Program-made: the position numbers and the translations under genes | The notes under the pieces: generated by a model | What the model was told of the DNA's origin: nothing | What the model saw: the letters and a program-made list of their open reading frames with translations, nothing else | The model's database searches: none | Assembly: GCA_003135415.1 (NCBI GenBank) | Contig: PLBP01000023.1 | Location: 30,136-72,245, forward strand | Length of the DNA: 42,110 nucleotides | Direction of reading: 5' to 3' | Source of the DNA: Hyphomicrobiales bacterium | GTDB lineage: Bacteria; Pseudomonadota; Alphaproteobacteria; Rhizobiales; Xanthobacteraceae | Shown here: positions 34,753 through 42,110 of the stretch, in pieces | Layout: each line of letters opens with the position of its first letter | Position numbering within the stretch: the stretch's first letter is position 1

Positions 34753-35748
34753 ATGCGCGCATTCAATCAACCGCTGGAACAACCCCACGGCACCGCCGAC
34801 GGCACGCCGCGCCGCGTCGCGGTGCTGGTACCTTGCTACAACGAGGAGGCCGCGATCACGCAAGTGATCGAGCAATTTCGCAAGGCGCTGCCCGACGCCG
34901 TGATCTATGTCTACGACAACAATTCGAAGGACGGCACGGCGGCGGCGGCGCGCGCTGCAGGTGCTGTCGTCGGCGTGGAGACGCGGCAGGGCAAGGGCCA
35001 TGTCGTGCGCCGGATGTTCGCCGATATCGAAGCCGACATCTATGTGCTGGTCGACGGCGACGCGACCTATGACGTGCCGAGCGCGCCCAAGATGATCGAA
35101 AAACTTATCGGCGAAAATCTCGATATGGTGGTGGGCGCCCGCGTCGACCAGGAGCACGACGCCTACCGGCTCGGCCATCGCTTTGGCAATCGACTCCTCA
35201 CCTGGTTCGTGGCGGAAGTGTTCGGCAGCGCCTTCAGCGATATTCTTTCCGGCTATCGCATCTTTTCGCGCCGCTTCGTGAAATCGTTTCCGGCGCTCTC
35301 GACCGGCTTCGAGGTCGAGACGGAGCTCACGATTCACGCGCTCGAACTCGGCATGCCGGTGGGCGAAGTAAAGACGCCCTATTATGCGCGGCTGGAAGGA
35401 TCGGCGTCGAAGCTCAACACCTGGAGCGATGGCCTCCGCATTCTGTGGACAATCCTGCAACTCTATCGCGTCGAGCGGCCGCTCCGTTTCTTCGGCGTGA
35501 TCTCGATGTTGCTCGCCACGCTCTCGATCGTGCTCGCGGTGCCGGTGGTGGTGACCTTCCTCGAGCAGGGCGTGGTGCCGAGATTGCCGACCGCGATCCT
35601 TTCGACCGCGTTGATGTTGCTGGCGAGCCTCGCGCTTACCTCCGGGCTCGTGCTCGACACCGTCACGCGCGGCCGGCGCGAGTTGAAGCGGCTCGCGTAT
35701 CTCGCGCACCGCGCGCCTTTCGGCGTCGAGCGCCGCGCCCATCCATGA
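34753..35748 (+). CDS. Family 2 glycosyltransferase with C-terminal membrane helices
   Basis: The 331-residue protein has a GT-A catalytic domain: VLVPCYNEEAAI, then DNNSKDGT, and VDGDATYD with the DxD-type metal site. The middle contains SGYRIFSRRFVKSFP. Two C-terminal hydrophobic segments (near 240-300) anchor it to the membrane. The layout resembles dolichyl-/undecaprenyl-phosphate sugar transferases. Sugar donor is unknown. The stop overlaps the next ATG by 4 bases. Confidence 0.9.
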   Translation: MRAFNQPLEQPHGTADGTPRRVAVLVPCYNEEAAITQVIEQFRKALPDAVIYVYDNNSKDGTAAAARAAGAVVGVETRQGKGHVVRRMFADIEADIYVLVDGDATYDVPSAPKMIEKLIGENLDMVVGARVDQEHDAYRLGHRFGNRLLTWFVAEVFGSAFSDILSGYRIFSRRFVKSFPALSTGFEVETELTIHALELGMPVGEVKTPYYARLEGSASKLNTWSDGLRILWTILQLYRVERPLRFFGVISMLLATLSIVLAVPVVVTFLEQGVVPRLPTAILSTALMLLASLALTSGLVLDTVTRGRRELKRLAYLAHRAPFGVERRAHP

Positions 35749-35969
35749 CCGAGTTGATGCGCACCAACGACCTCGTGCTGATTTCGGCGATCGAGGCGAT
35801 TTTGCAGGGCGCCCGCATCGATTGCCACATCGCCGACCGCTACATGAGTGCGGTCGAGGGCTCGATCGGCGCGCTGCCGCGGCGCATTCTGATCGCGTCC
35901 GATGACGCCGCGCGGGCGCGGAAAATTCTTCGGGAAGCGGGCTACGGCAATGCGCTCGCCGCATCCTGA
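35745..35969 (+). CDS. DUF2007-family small protein
   Basis: The 74-residue product reads MTELMRTNDLVLISAIEAIL then GARIDCHIADRYMS and RRILIASDDAARARKILREA. That is the compact DUF2007 fold, described as a putative signal-transducing protein. It overlaps the glycosyltransferase stop (ATGA) and, by 20 bases, the start of the methyltransferase gene, so the three genes are translated as a unit. Confidence 0.88.
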   Translation: MTELMRTNDLVLISAIEAILQGARIDCHIADRYMSAVEGSIGALPRRILIASDDAARARKILREAGYGNALAAS

Positions 35970-36720
35970 GGTGCCGGCTCAACCCGCCGCGACGACGGAC
36001 GACGCCGTCCTCGGCGGAAGACTGAAATTGCTGCAACCCGCGCACGGCCATCGCGCCGGCCACGACGCGATCTTGCTCGCGGCGGCGGCGCCGGCGTCGA
36101 AACACGCGGTCGATCTCGGCGCTGGTATCGGCACGGCCGGGCTCGCGCTACTCGCACGAGATGCTGCCGAGCGGGTTACCCTGATTGAGATCGACGCGGA
36201 GCTTGCTGAGCTAGCGCGCGAGAATGCGAGCCGGAACGGCTATGGCGAGCGCACTGAAATTATCGTCGCGGATATCCGCAAGCCCGCGCGCGGCAAAAGC
36301 CCCGCCGCGCTCGCCGATCTCGTGATCATGAACCCGCCGTTCAACGATCCGGGCCGGCGCAACGCCTCCCCCGACGCGGTACGCCGGCGCGCGCATGCGG
36401 CGGCGGAGTCCGAACTCGACCCCTGGCTCACGGCGGCCGACCGCGCGCTCGAAGCCGGCGGCGGGCTCGTGCTGATCCACCGCCCGGAAGCGCTCGAGAC
36501 GATCCTCGCCTCGCTCCCGGGCCGCTTTGGCGCCGCCGAGATCATCCCGATATTCCCGCGCCCGGACGCCGCGGCCATCCGCGTCATCGTGCGCGCGATC
36601 AAGGGGCGGCGCACGCCGCCCTCGCTCCGCCCGGGCCTCGTGCTGAACAGCGCCGATGGGCAGCCCGCCGCTGCAGCGGAGGCGATCCTGCGTGGCGCGG
36701 CCGCGCTCGATATCGCTTGA
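35950..36720 (+). CDS. TrmN6-like tRNA (adenine-N6)-methyltransferase
   Basis: The 256-residue product has the SAM motif VDLGAGIGTAGLALL (near residue 55), IEIDAELAELARENA, and the adenine-N6 motif NPPFND. The family methylates A37 of valine tRNA1; the substrate here is inferred from homology only. ATG 35950 overlaps the DUF2007 gene by 20 bases; GTG 35971 is an alternative just after it. The downstream S49 peptidase is 31 bp away. Confidence 0.9.
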   Translation: MRSPHPEVPAQPAATTDDAVLGGRLKLLQPAHGHRAGHDAILLAAAAPASKHAVDLGAGIGTAGLALLARDAAERVTLIEIDAELAELARENASRNGYGERTEIIVADIRKPARGKSPAALADLVIMNPPFNDPGRRNASPDAVRRRAHAAAESELDPWLTAADRALEAGGGLVLIHRPEALETILASLPGRFGAAEIIPIFPRPDAAAIRVIVRAIKGRRTPPSLRPGLVLNSADGQPAAAAEAILRGAAALDIA

Positions 36721-36751
36721 GCGCAAGCGCTACTCGCTTTATGTGAAGTAG

Positions 36752-37594
36752 ATGGCCGGCTCCCGCATACCCTTCCTCGCGCGCCTGTTCCGCGCGCGCC
36801 CGATCGTCCCGGTGGTACGGCTCACCGGCGCTATCGGCCTTTCGACCCCGCTTGCTGCCGGCATCACCTTCGCGAACACAGCGAAACTTCTTGACCGCGC
36901 TTTCGCGATCAAGCGGGCGCGCGCAGTCGCGATCGTGATCAACTCGCCGGGCGGCTCGCCGGTGCAGTCGCATCTCATCTACCAGCGCATCCGCGCGCTC
37001 GCTGCGGAGAACAAGAAGCCGGTGATCGCCTTCGTCGAGGACGTCGCCGCCTCCGGCGGCTACATGATCGCCTGCGCCGCCGACGAGATCGTCGCCGATC
37101 TTTCCTCCATCGTCGGCTCGATCGGGGTGATCTCGGCGAGCTTCGGTTTCGATAAAGCTATCCGTAAACTTGGTATCGACCGGCGCGTTCACACCGCGGG
37201 CGATCACAAGATGTCGCTTGATCCGTTCAGCCCTGAAAAGGCGGAAGACGTGAAGCGGCTCAGGGCGCTGCAGCAAGACATCCACGCGATGTTCATCGGC
37301 CTCGTGAAGAAGAGCCGCGGCAAGAAATTGAAGGGCCCCGAAAAAACCTTGTTCTCCGGCGAATTTTGGGTCGGCGAGCAGGCGCTGCGCTACGGCCTCG
37401 TCGACAAGCTCGGAGACATCAGGAACGTGCTGCGCGAGCGCTACGGGAAAAAGGTCGTGACGCCCCTGATCGCGCCGCCTTCGGGCTGGCTTGCGAAGAA
37501 GACGCCGGGTGTTACCTTCGCGGAAGGCGACTGGGCGGCGAACTTGATCTCGGCGTTCGAGTCGCGCGCGCTGTGGGCGCGCTACGGATTGTGA
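36752..37594 (+). CDS. S49 family signal-peptide peptidase-like protease (SppA/SohB type)
   Basis: The 280-residue protein has the SppA catalytic layout: SPGGSPVQS, then AASGGYMIA with Ser101, and Lys153 in the HTAGDHK segment, a Ser/Lys dyad. LSSIVGSIGVIS supports the fold. It has a weakly hydrophobic N-terminal part, so membrane attachment is unclear. It is followed by a 63-residue protein with a good ribosome-binding site and by glyQ, all on the plus strand. Confidence 0.93.
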   Translation: MAGSRIPFLARLFRARPIVPVVRLTGAIGLSTPLAAGITFANTAKLLDRAFAIKRARAVAIVINSPGGSPVQSHLIYQRIRALAAENKKPVIAFVEDVAASGGYMIACAADEIVADLSSIVGSIGVISASFGFDKAIRKLGIDRRVHTAGDHKMSLDPFSPEKAEDVKRLRALQQDIHAMFIGLVKKSRGKKLKGPEKTLFSGEFWVGEQALRYGLVDKLGDIRNVLRERYGKKVVTPLIAPPSGWLAKKTPGVTFAEGDWAANLISAFESRALWARYGL

Positions 37595-37605
37595 GGAGAG
37601 ACTTC

Positions 37606-37797
37606 ATGCCTCCTGCATTTCTCTGGGTGCTCGGCGCGATCGGCGCGGCGCTTGCGGCGAAGCTCCTCGCCGATGCCGGCCGCAAGGCGAATAGCGATCT
37701 CGAGGAAGTGCGCAGCTCCGCGAAGGACGATCGGGCGAAAATCCCGACGCTCGAGCGCGACCCCGAAAGCGGCCAATACCGCCCGCCGCATTCCTAA
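37606..37797 (+). CDS. Small membrane-anchored protein of unknown function
   Basis: The 63-residue product has an N-terminal helix (FLWVLGAIGAALAAKLLADA) and a charged tail (SDLEEVRSSAKDDRAKIPTL) with ERDPESGQYRP at the end. ATG 37606 has GAGGAGAG 5 bases upstream. Its place between the S49 peptidase and glyQ is, as I recall, conserved in rhizobia. A single TM anchor with a cytoplasmic tail is likely. No function is known to me. Confidence 0.8.
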   Translation: MPPAFLWVLGAIGAALAAKLLADAGRKANSDLEEVRSSAKDDRAKIPTLERDPESGQYRPPHS

Positions 37798-37873
37798 ATC
37801 GACGACGCCGCTTCCTTGATTTAACCGGAGGCGGCTTCTAGGTTCTCGCGCACCCGCCCCGCGATAGCCATCC

Positions 37874-38812
37874 ATGACGCAATTAGCCGCCGAATCGTTG
37901 AAGCCCGAACGCTCGTTCCAGGGGCTGATCCTCGCCTTGCAGACCTTCTGGGCCGAGCAGGGCTGCGTGATCTTGCAGCCCTACGACATGGAGATGGGTG
38001 CCGGCACGTTTCATCCGGCGACCACCCTGCGCGCGCTAGGGCCCCGTCCGTGGAAAGCCGCCTATGTGCAGCCCTCGCGGCGGCCGAAGGACGGGCGCTA
38101 CGGCGAGAACCCAAACCGGCTGCAGCACTACTATCAGTTCCAGGCAATCCTGAAGCCGTCGCCCGCCGACATTCAGGAGCTTTATCTGAAGTCGCTCGCC
38201 CGCATTGGCATCGACCAGAAGCTGCACGACATCCGTTTCGTCGAGGACGACTGGGAAAGCCCGACGCTCGGCGCCTCGGGGCTCGGCTGGGAGTGCTGGT
38301 GCGATGGCATGGAGGTTTCGCAGTTCACTTATTTCCAGCAGGTCGCGGGCTTCGAATGCACGCCGGTCTCCGGCGAACTCACTTACGGGCTCGAACGCCT
38401 CGCCATGTATGTGCAGGGCGTCGAGAATGTGTTCGATCTCAACTTCAACGGCCGCGAGGATGCGGAGAAGGTGACGTATGGCGACGTGTTCTTGCAAGCC
38501 GAGCAGGAATATTCGCGCTATAATTTCGAAGCCGCCGATACCGAGATGCTTTTCCGCCACTTCAAGGACGCGGAAGAAGAGTGCAAACGGATTTTGAAGA
38601 TCGGCGACAAGGACAAGCGCCACGAAATGGCGTTGCCGGCCTACGACCAATGCATCAAGGCGAGTCACATTTTTAATTTGCTGGATGCGCGCGGCGTGAT
38701 CTCGGTGACCGAGCGGCAGAGCTATATCGCGCGCGTTCGGGAACTGGCGAAAGCATGTGGCGCGGCTTGGCTCAAGACCGCCGGAGGCGGCGCGGCCGCC
38801 CTCAAAGCCTGA
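37874..38812 (+). CDS. glyQ: Glycine--tRNA ligase alpha subunit
   Basis: GlyQ is the catalytic alpha subunit of the alpha2beta2 glycyl-tRNA synthetase. The 312-residue protein has [20 protein letters not shown], the class II motifs in [18 protein letters not shown] and [20 protein letters not shown], and [18 protein letters not shown]. Length is normal. It is followed 3 bp later by glyS, which completes the enzyme. Confidence 0.98.
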   Translation: MTQLAAESLKPERSFQGLILALQTFWAEQGCVILQPYDMEMGAGTFHPATTLRALGPRPWKAAYVQPSRRPKDGRYGENPNRLQHYYQFQAILKPSPADIQELYLKSLARIGIDQKLHDIRFVEDDWESPTLGASGLGWECWCDGMEVSQFTYFQQVAGFECTPVSGELTYGLERLAMYVQGVENVFDLNFNGREDAEKVTYGDVFLQAEQEYSRYNFEAADTEMLFRHFKDAEEECKRILKIGDKDKRHEMALPAYDQCIKASHIFNLLDARGVISVTERQSYIARVRELAKACGAAWLKTAGGGAAALKA

Positions 38813-38815
38813 CCA

Positions 38816-40915
38816 ATGCCCGACCTACTGCTCGAGCTTTACTCCGAGGAAATTCCCGCGCGCATGCAGGCTGTTGCGCAGGAGAATCTGCGCAAACTCG
38901 TCACCGGCAAGCTGGTGGACGCAGGGCTCACTTACGAGGGCACGAAAGCGTTTTCCACGCCGCGGCGGCTTGCGCTCACGGTGCAGGGTATGCTCGCGCG
39001 TGCACCGGATTTCCGCGAAGAGAAAAAAGGCCCGCGCGTCGGCGCCCCCGACGGCGCGATCCAGGGATTTCTGAAAAGCGCGGGGCTGAAATCGATCGGC
39101 GAAGCAAAAATCCAACAAGACAAGAAGGGCGACTTCTATGTCGCGCTGATCGAGCGGAAAGGCCGCCCGGCCGCCGAAGTGATCGCCGAGATCGTGCCCG
39201 AGGTGGTGCGAAACTTTCCGTGGCCGAAGTCGATGCGTTGGGGCGCGGGCACGCTCGCCTGGGTGCGGCCGCTGCATTCGATCCTGTGCACGTTCGGGCC
39301 GGAGACTGAAGAGCCGGAAGTTGTCCATTTCGAAATCGACGGCATCAAATCCGGCAACATCACGTTCGGCCATCCCATGCTCGCGCCGGGGCCGATCGAG
39401 GTGAAGCGAACCGGCGACTGGATGGAGAAATTGCACAAGGCCAGAGTCGTCGTCGATCGCGATTGGCGCAAGGCCGAGATCATGGCCGATGCAAAGAATC
39501 TCGCACTCGCGCAAGGGTTGGAGCTCGTCGAGGACGAAGGACTGCTCGATGAGGTCGCGGGCCTCGTTGAACGGCCCGTTGTGCTCGTGGGCGAGTTCGA
39601 CAAGACTTATCTCGATCTTCCGCCGGAAGTGATCCGCGCAACCATCCGTAACAACCAGAAATGCTTTGTGTTGCGCGACGCGAAAACAGGGAAGCTCGCC
39701 AATAAATTCATCCTCGTTTCAAATCTGGAGGCGAAGGACGGCGGCGCCGCGATCAAGGCCGGCAATGCGCGCGTCATTCGTGCCCGGCTCGCGGATGCGA
39801 AATTCTTCTGGGAGCAGGATCGCAAGATCAAGCTGGAAGAGCGGGCGAAGAAACTCGAGGGCATCGTCTTCCACAAAAAACTCGGGACCCAGGCCGAGCG
39901 CGTCGAGCGCATCGCGCGGCTTGCCGCCGAGCTTGCACCCATCGTCAAGGCCGATCCGAAAAAAAAGGCCGCGCAAGCGGCAAGGCTCGCCAAGACCGAT
40001 CTCGTCACCGAAATGGTCGGCGAGTTTCCCGAGCTGCAGGGCTTAATGGGAAAGTATTACGCGCTCGCGGAAAAAATCGATCCCGAAGTGGCCGCTGCGA
40101 TCGAGGAACACTACAAGCCGCAAGGGCCGAGCGACCGCGTGCCGACAGCGCCGGTTTCAGTCGCTGTCGCGCTTGCCGATAAGATCGATACTCTTGTCGG
40201 CTTCTGGGCGATCGACGAAAAGCCGACGGGATCGAAGGATCCTTATGCGCTGCGACGGGCGGCTTTGGGCGTATTGAGGATCATTTTGGATAATCGGCTG
40301 CCCATTAGCCTCAGGTCACTTGTGGAAAGTCATTTAGAGCATTCGTTTCATAAGCCTTATTTGAGCGAAGCCAGCCGGATCGACAATTTGATGGCATTTT
40401 TTGAAGACCGCTTGAAAGTACAGCTACGTGATCAGCATGCTCGACATGATCTCGTTGATGCCGTCCTTGAAATAGGCTCGTTAGTTGAAGGTGAGGCAGC
40501 AACACTCGTCGTAGATCGCGTAACTGCTCTAGGAAAATTCTTAGATACGGAAGATGGAAAAAACCTGCTTGTCGGCTTTCGTCGCGCCGCCAATATTCTG
40601 CGCGACGAAGAAAAGAGGGATAAAAGGCATTATAGCGATGAACCCAGCGAAAAGCTTTTTTCTTTACCCGAAGAGAAGTCGCTTTTCAGCTCAATTCAGG
40701 CTGCCGAACAGGCGGCCGCAACTGCATTAAGCAAAAACGACTACGAATCTGCCATGGCCGCGATCGCAAAGTTGCGCGCGCCGGTCGACGCCTTCTTCGA
40801 CAAGGTGACGGTGAACGCCGACGACCCGAAGCTACGCGAAAACCGACTCAAGCTCCTGGACCGCATCCGCGCCGCCACTCGCCCGGTCGCGGATTTTTCG
40901 AAAATCGGTGGGTAA
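38816..40915 (+). CDS. glyS: Glycine--tRNA ligase beta subunit (with an atypical low-GC segment)
   Basis: GlyS is the tRNA-binding beta subunit. The 699-residue protein has the family start [25 protein letters not shown]-type SDTPRRLAL, PKSMRWG and FEIDGIKS-like segments, and a C-terminal DALR-like anticodon-binding domain (about residue 580 on). From about 40265 to 40740 composition falls to roughly 45 percent GC, with TTA leucine codons at 40334, 40481, 40541 and 40727. The reading frame is intact and the protein looks functional, so this is a compositional and not a coding break. See findings. Confidence 0.97.
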   Translation: MPDLLLELYSEEIPARMQAVAQENLRKLVTGKLVDAGLTYEGTKAFSTPRRLALTVQGMLARAPDFREEKKGPRVGAPDGAIQGFLKSAGLKSIGEAKIQQDKKGDFYVALIERKGRPAAEVIAEIVPEVVRNFPWPKSMRWGAGTLAWVRPLHSILCTFGPETEEPEVVHFEIDGIKSGNITFGHPMLAPGPIEVKRTGDWMEKLHKARVVVDRDWRKAEIMADAKNLALAQGLELVEDEGLLDEVAGLVERPVVLVGEFDKTYLDLPPEVIRATIRNNQKCFVLRDAKTGKLANKFILVSNLEAKDGGAAIKAGNARVIRARLADAKFFWEQDRKIKLEERAKKLEGIVFHKKLGTQAERVERIARLAAELAPIVKADPKKKAAQAARLAKTDLVTEMVGEFPELQGLMGKYYALAEKIDPEVAAAIEEHYKPQGPSDRVPTAPVSVAVALADKIDTLVGFWAIDEKPTGSKDPYALRRAALGVLRIILDNRLPISLRSLVESHLEHSFHKPYLSEASRIDNLMAFFEDRLKVQLRDQHARHDLVDAVLEIGSLVEGEAATLVVDRVTALGKFLDTEDGKNLLVGFRRAANILRDEEKRDKRHYSDEPSEKLFSLPEEKSLFSSIQAAEQAAATALSKNDYESAMAAIAKLRAPVDAFFDKVTVNADDPKLRENRLKLLDRIRAATRPVADFSKIGG
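40265..40740 (+). other. Low-GC segment inside glyS (possible recombinant insert)
   Basis: By hand count 40321-40560 is about 45 percent GC and 40621-40680 about 38 percent, against 68 percent at 39901-39960 and 63 percent at 40741-40800. In-frame TTA codons cluster here, as do AGT, CTA and other AT-ending codons. The encoded part lies in the C-terminal half of GlyS. This pattern fits homologous recombination with a divergent donor. An assembly chimera is the main alternative. Confidence 0.6.
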
Positions 40916-40926
40916 ATCATTCCTAC

Positions 40927-41008
40927 GTCATGGCCGGGCATGTCCCGGCCATCCACGTCTTAGGCTGCAAAGAAAGGCGTGGATGCCCGGCACAAGGCCG
41001 GGCATGAC
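40927..41008. repeat. Inverted repeat downstream of glyS
   Basis: The left arm begins GTCATGGCCGGGCATGTCCC and continues to CCATCCACG. The right arm runs from CGTGGATGCCCGG (40978) to GGGCATGAC (41008). The arms pair almost fully around a 20-base loop. The ends match the repeat at 33543-33603. It lies between glyS and a convergent small membrane gene and is a likely bidirectional terminator. Confidence 0.8.
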
Positions 41009-41023
41009 ATGCACGAGCCCGCC

Positions 41024-41206
41024 TCACACGCCCTTCAAAATGCAGGCCGCCGCGAGCACGACGTAAGCCGCGATCGCAAGCCAGAATTCATAGGTGTGCA
41101 GATAGGGAACGCTCGGCACAAAATAACCGATCAAAGCCAAAACGGCGAGGATCAGCGAGATCATAAATACCATCTTTGTCGGCGCGTTCAGTCTCATGTG
41201 ATGCAT
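41024..41206 (-). CDS. Small two-helix membrane protein, paralogue A
   Basis: The 60-residue product has a short basic N-terminus (MHHMRLNAPTK) and two hydrophobic helices: VFMISLILAVLALIGYFVP and FWLAIAAYVVLAAACILKGV. ATG 41206 has GGGGGAT upstream. It resembles the neighbour at 41324-41485 in both sequence (AVLALIGYF versus AVMALIGFF; FWLAIA versus FWLALA) and size, so they are tandem paralogues. Function is unknown. Confidence 0.7.
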   Translation of the reverse strand: MHHMRLNAPTKMVFMISLILAVLALIGYFVPSVPYLHTYEFWLAIAAYVVLAAACILKGV

Positions 41207-41323
41207 GTCATCCCCCAATGATTTCGCTTCCCATCCTGGGATGTGTGATTGAAGCAAGTATCCCGCTTTCTCGGCGCCGGCGGAACCCCGTCCGCCTTTC
41301 CCGGTTGGAAACCCGAGGGCCGC

Positions 41324-41485
41324 TTACAGAATGCAGCCGAGCGCCAACAGGAGAAGGCCCGCGAGCGCGAGCCAGAATTGATACTGAGTGAGGATGGGAA
41401 TGGTGAGAAAAAATCCGATCAACGCCATAACGGCAAGCGCGACCGCGATCAGGAGCACGGCTTGGGAAGGCTTGTGGAGATCCAT
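41324..41485 (-). CDS. Small two-helix membrane protein, paralogue B
   Basis: The 53-residue product begins MDLHKPSQAVLLIAVALAVM and ends YQFWLALAGLLLLALGCIL. It shares the two-helix plan and several residues with the protein at 41024-41206. ATG 41485 has GGAAAA upstream at 8 bases or so. It is divergent from ppdK (ATG 41661). No function is known to me. Confidence 0.7.
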   Translation of the reverse strand: MDLHKPSQAVLLIAVALAVMALIGFFLTIPILTQYQFWLALAGLLLLALGCIL

Positions 41486-41660
41486 CGCGGGTTTTCCTCG
41501 CTTCACGAAAAGAGAGTCGAGCGGATTTTGCGCCGGTTCCGCGCGCGGCGCCATGGCTAAAATGTGGATCGCCGAAAGCGCCGTTGCAGCGCGCAACTTC
41601 ACGGGCTAAGCATCCCGCTCATTGAGACGAGTGTTCGCAAACGCAGAACCGGAAATCCCG

Positions 41661-42110
41661 CATGGCAAAATGGGTCTACAGCTTCGGCGGCGGCAAGGCC
41701 GAAGGCAAAGCCAAGATGCGCGATCTCTTGGGCGGCAAGGGCGCGAACCTCGCCGAGATGTCCAATCTCGGCCTGCCGGTGCCGCCCGGCTTCACCATCA
41801 CCACCGCCGTCTGCACTTATTTCTACGCCAACCGGAAGAGCTATCCGAGGGACATCCGCAAACAAGTGGGTGTGGCGCTCGCGCGCCTCGGCAAGTACGC
41901 CGGCAAAAGTTTCGGCGACCGCAAGAATCCGCTGCTGGTCTCGGTGCGCTCGGGCGCGCGCGCCTCGATGCCGGGCATGATGGACACCGTGCTCAACCTC
42001 GGCCTCAACGACGAAACGGCGGAGGCGCTCGCCAAGAGTTCGAACGACCGCCGCTTCGCCTATGACAGCTACCGCCGCTTCATTCAGATGTATTCCGACG
42101 TCGTGCTCGG
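41661..42110 (+). CDS. ppdK: Pyruvate, phosphate dikinase (N-terminal part; runs off the right edge)
   Basis: PpdK interconverts pyruvate and phosphoenolpyruvate with ATP and phosphate. The visible 150 residues show the PEP-synthase-like ATP-grasp start: [46 protein letters not shown], then [20 protein letters not shown], which matches the family. The frame is open to the end of the window. A glyS-ppdK neighbourhood is common in Hyphomicrobiales. Confidence 0.97.

Noticed and set aside
1-42110. CRISPR arrays, tRNA or rRNA genes, transposases, prophage genes
   Set aside because: Looked for by eye on both strands; no direct-repeat array, T-loop motif or mobile-element protein was seen.

Overview
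The window is a stretch of high-GC (roughly 60-65 percent), densely packed bacterial chromosome. Gene content and order, and the palindromic repeats between genes, point to an alphaproteobacterium of the order Hyphomicrobiales (Rhizobiales), in the broad Bradyrhizobium/Xanthobacteraceae neighbourhood. This rests on recognised synteny and repeat style, not on a database search. Almost everything is core or conserved accessory metabolism. I see no phage, insertion sequence, CRISPR array, rRNA or tRNA gene.

Layout. 1-909 (minus): start of the kdp potassium-pump operon (a 27-residue micro-protein, kdpF, partial kdpA). 1444-5422 (minus): dxs, a broken pirin gene, a small secreted protein, xseB and a histone-deacetylase-like amidohydrolase. 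5591-6301 (plus): SGNH hydrolase. 6456-9111 (minus): acyl-CoA dehydrogenase plus SDR oxidoreductase. 9181-12209 (plus): threonylcarbamoyl-AMP synthase, a secreted protein and a D-2-hydroxyacid-type FAD dehydrogenase. 12216-18550: YedK/HMCES-type protein, Nudix hydrolase, TIGR02301-like secreted protein, small unknown, TPR protein, DUF3592-like membrane protein, and a translationally coupled BcsL-type GNAT plus JmjC/cupin pair. 18843-27514: dihydroorotase, then YgfZ-Tag-HD hydrolase-protein phosphatase-NadQ (plus), facing nadC-nadB-nadA (minus). 27843-30642: MFS transporter, AcuI/YhdH reductase, secreted protein. 30708-34624: large TPR protein, ispE and polyprenyl diphosphate synthase. 34753-40915: glycosyltransferase, DUF2007 protein, TrmN6-like methyltransferase, S49 peptidase, small membrane protein and glyQ-glyS. 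41024-41485 (minus): two tiny paralogous membrane proteins. 41661 to the end (plus): start of ppdK.

How genes work together. Three isoprenoid genes (dxs, ispE, polyprenyl diphosphate synthase) are present: the first two belong to the MEP pathway and the third makes the quinone side chain. The NAD block is a regulator-plus-pathway unit: NadQ resembles a Nudix-derived repressor, and a perfect 10-bp-arm palindrome sits just upstream of nadA as its probable operator.

Most notable observations: an approximately 460-bp low-GC, TTA-containing island inside the otherwise GC-rich glyS gene (possible intragenic recombination); the NadQ operator; a frameshifted and truncated pirin pseudogene; an unnamed micro-protein heading the kdp operon, with a KdpE-like direct repeat upstream; and a family of long inverted repeats between genes. 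I found no clearly new multi-gene system. The GNAT/JmjC pair and the HD-hydrolase/phosphatase pair are the least understood conserved units.
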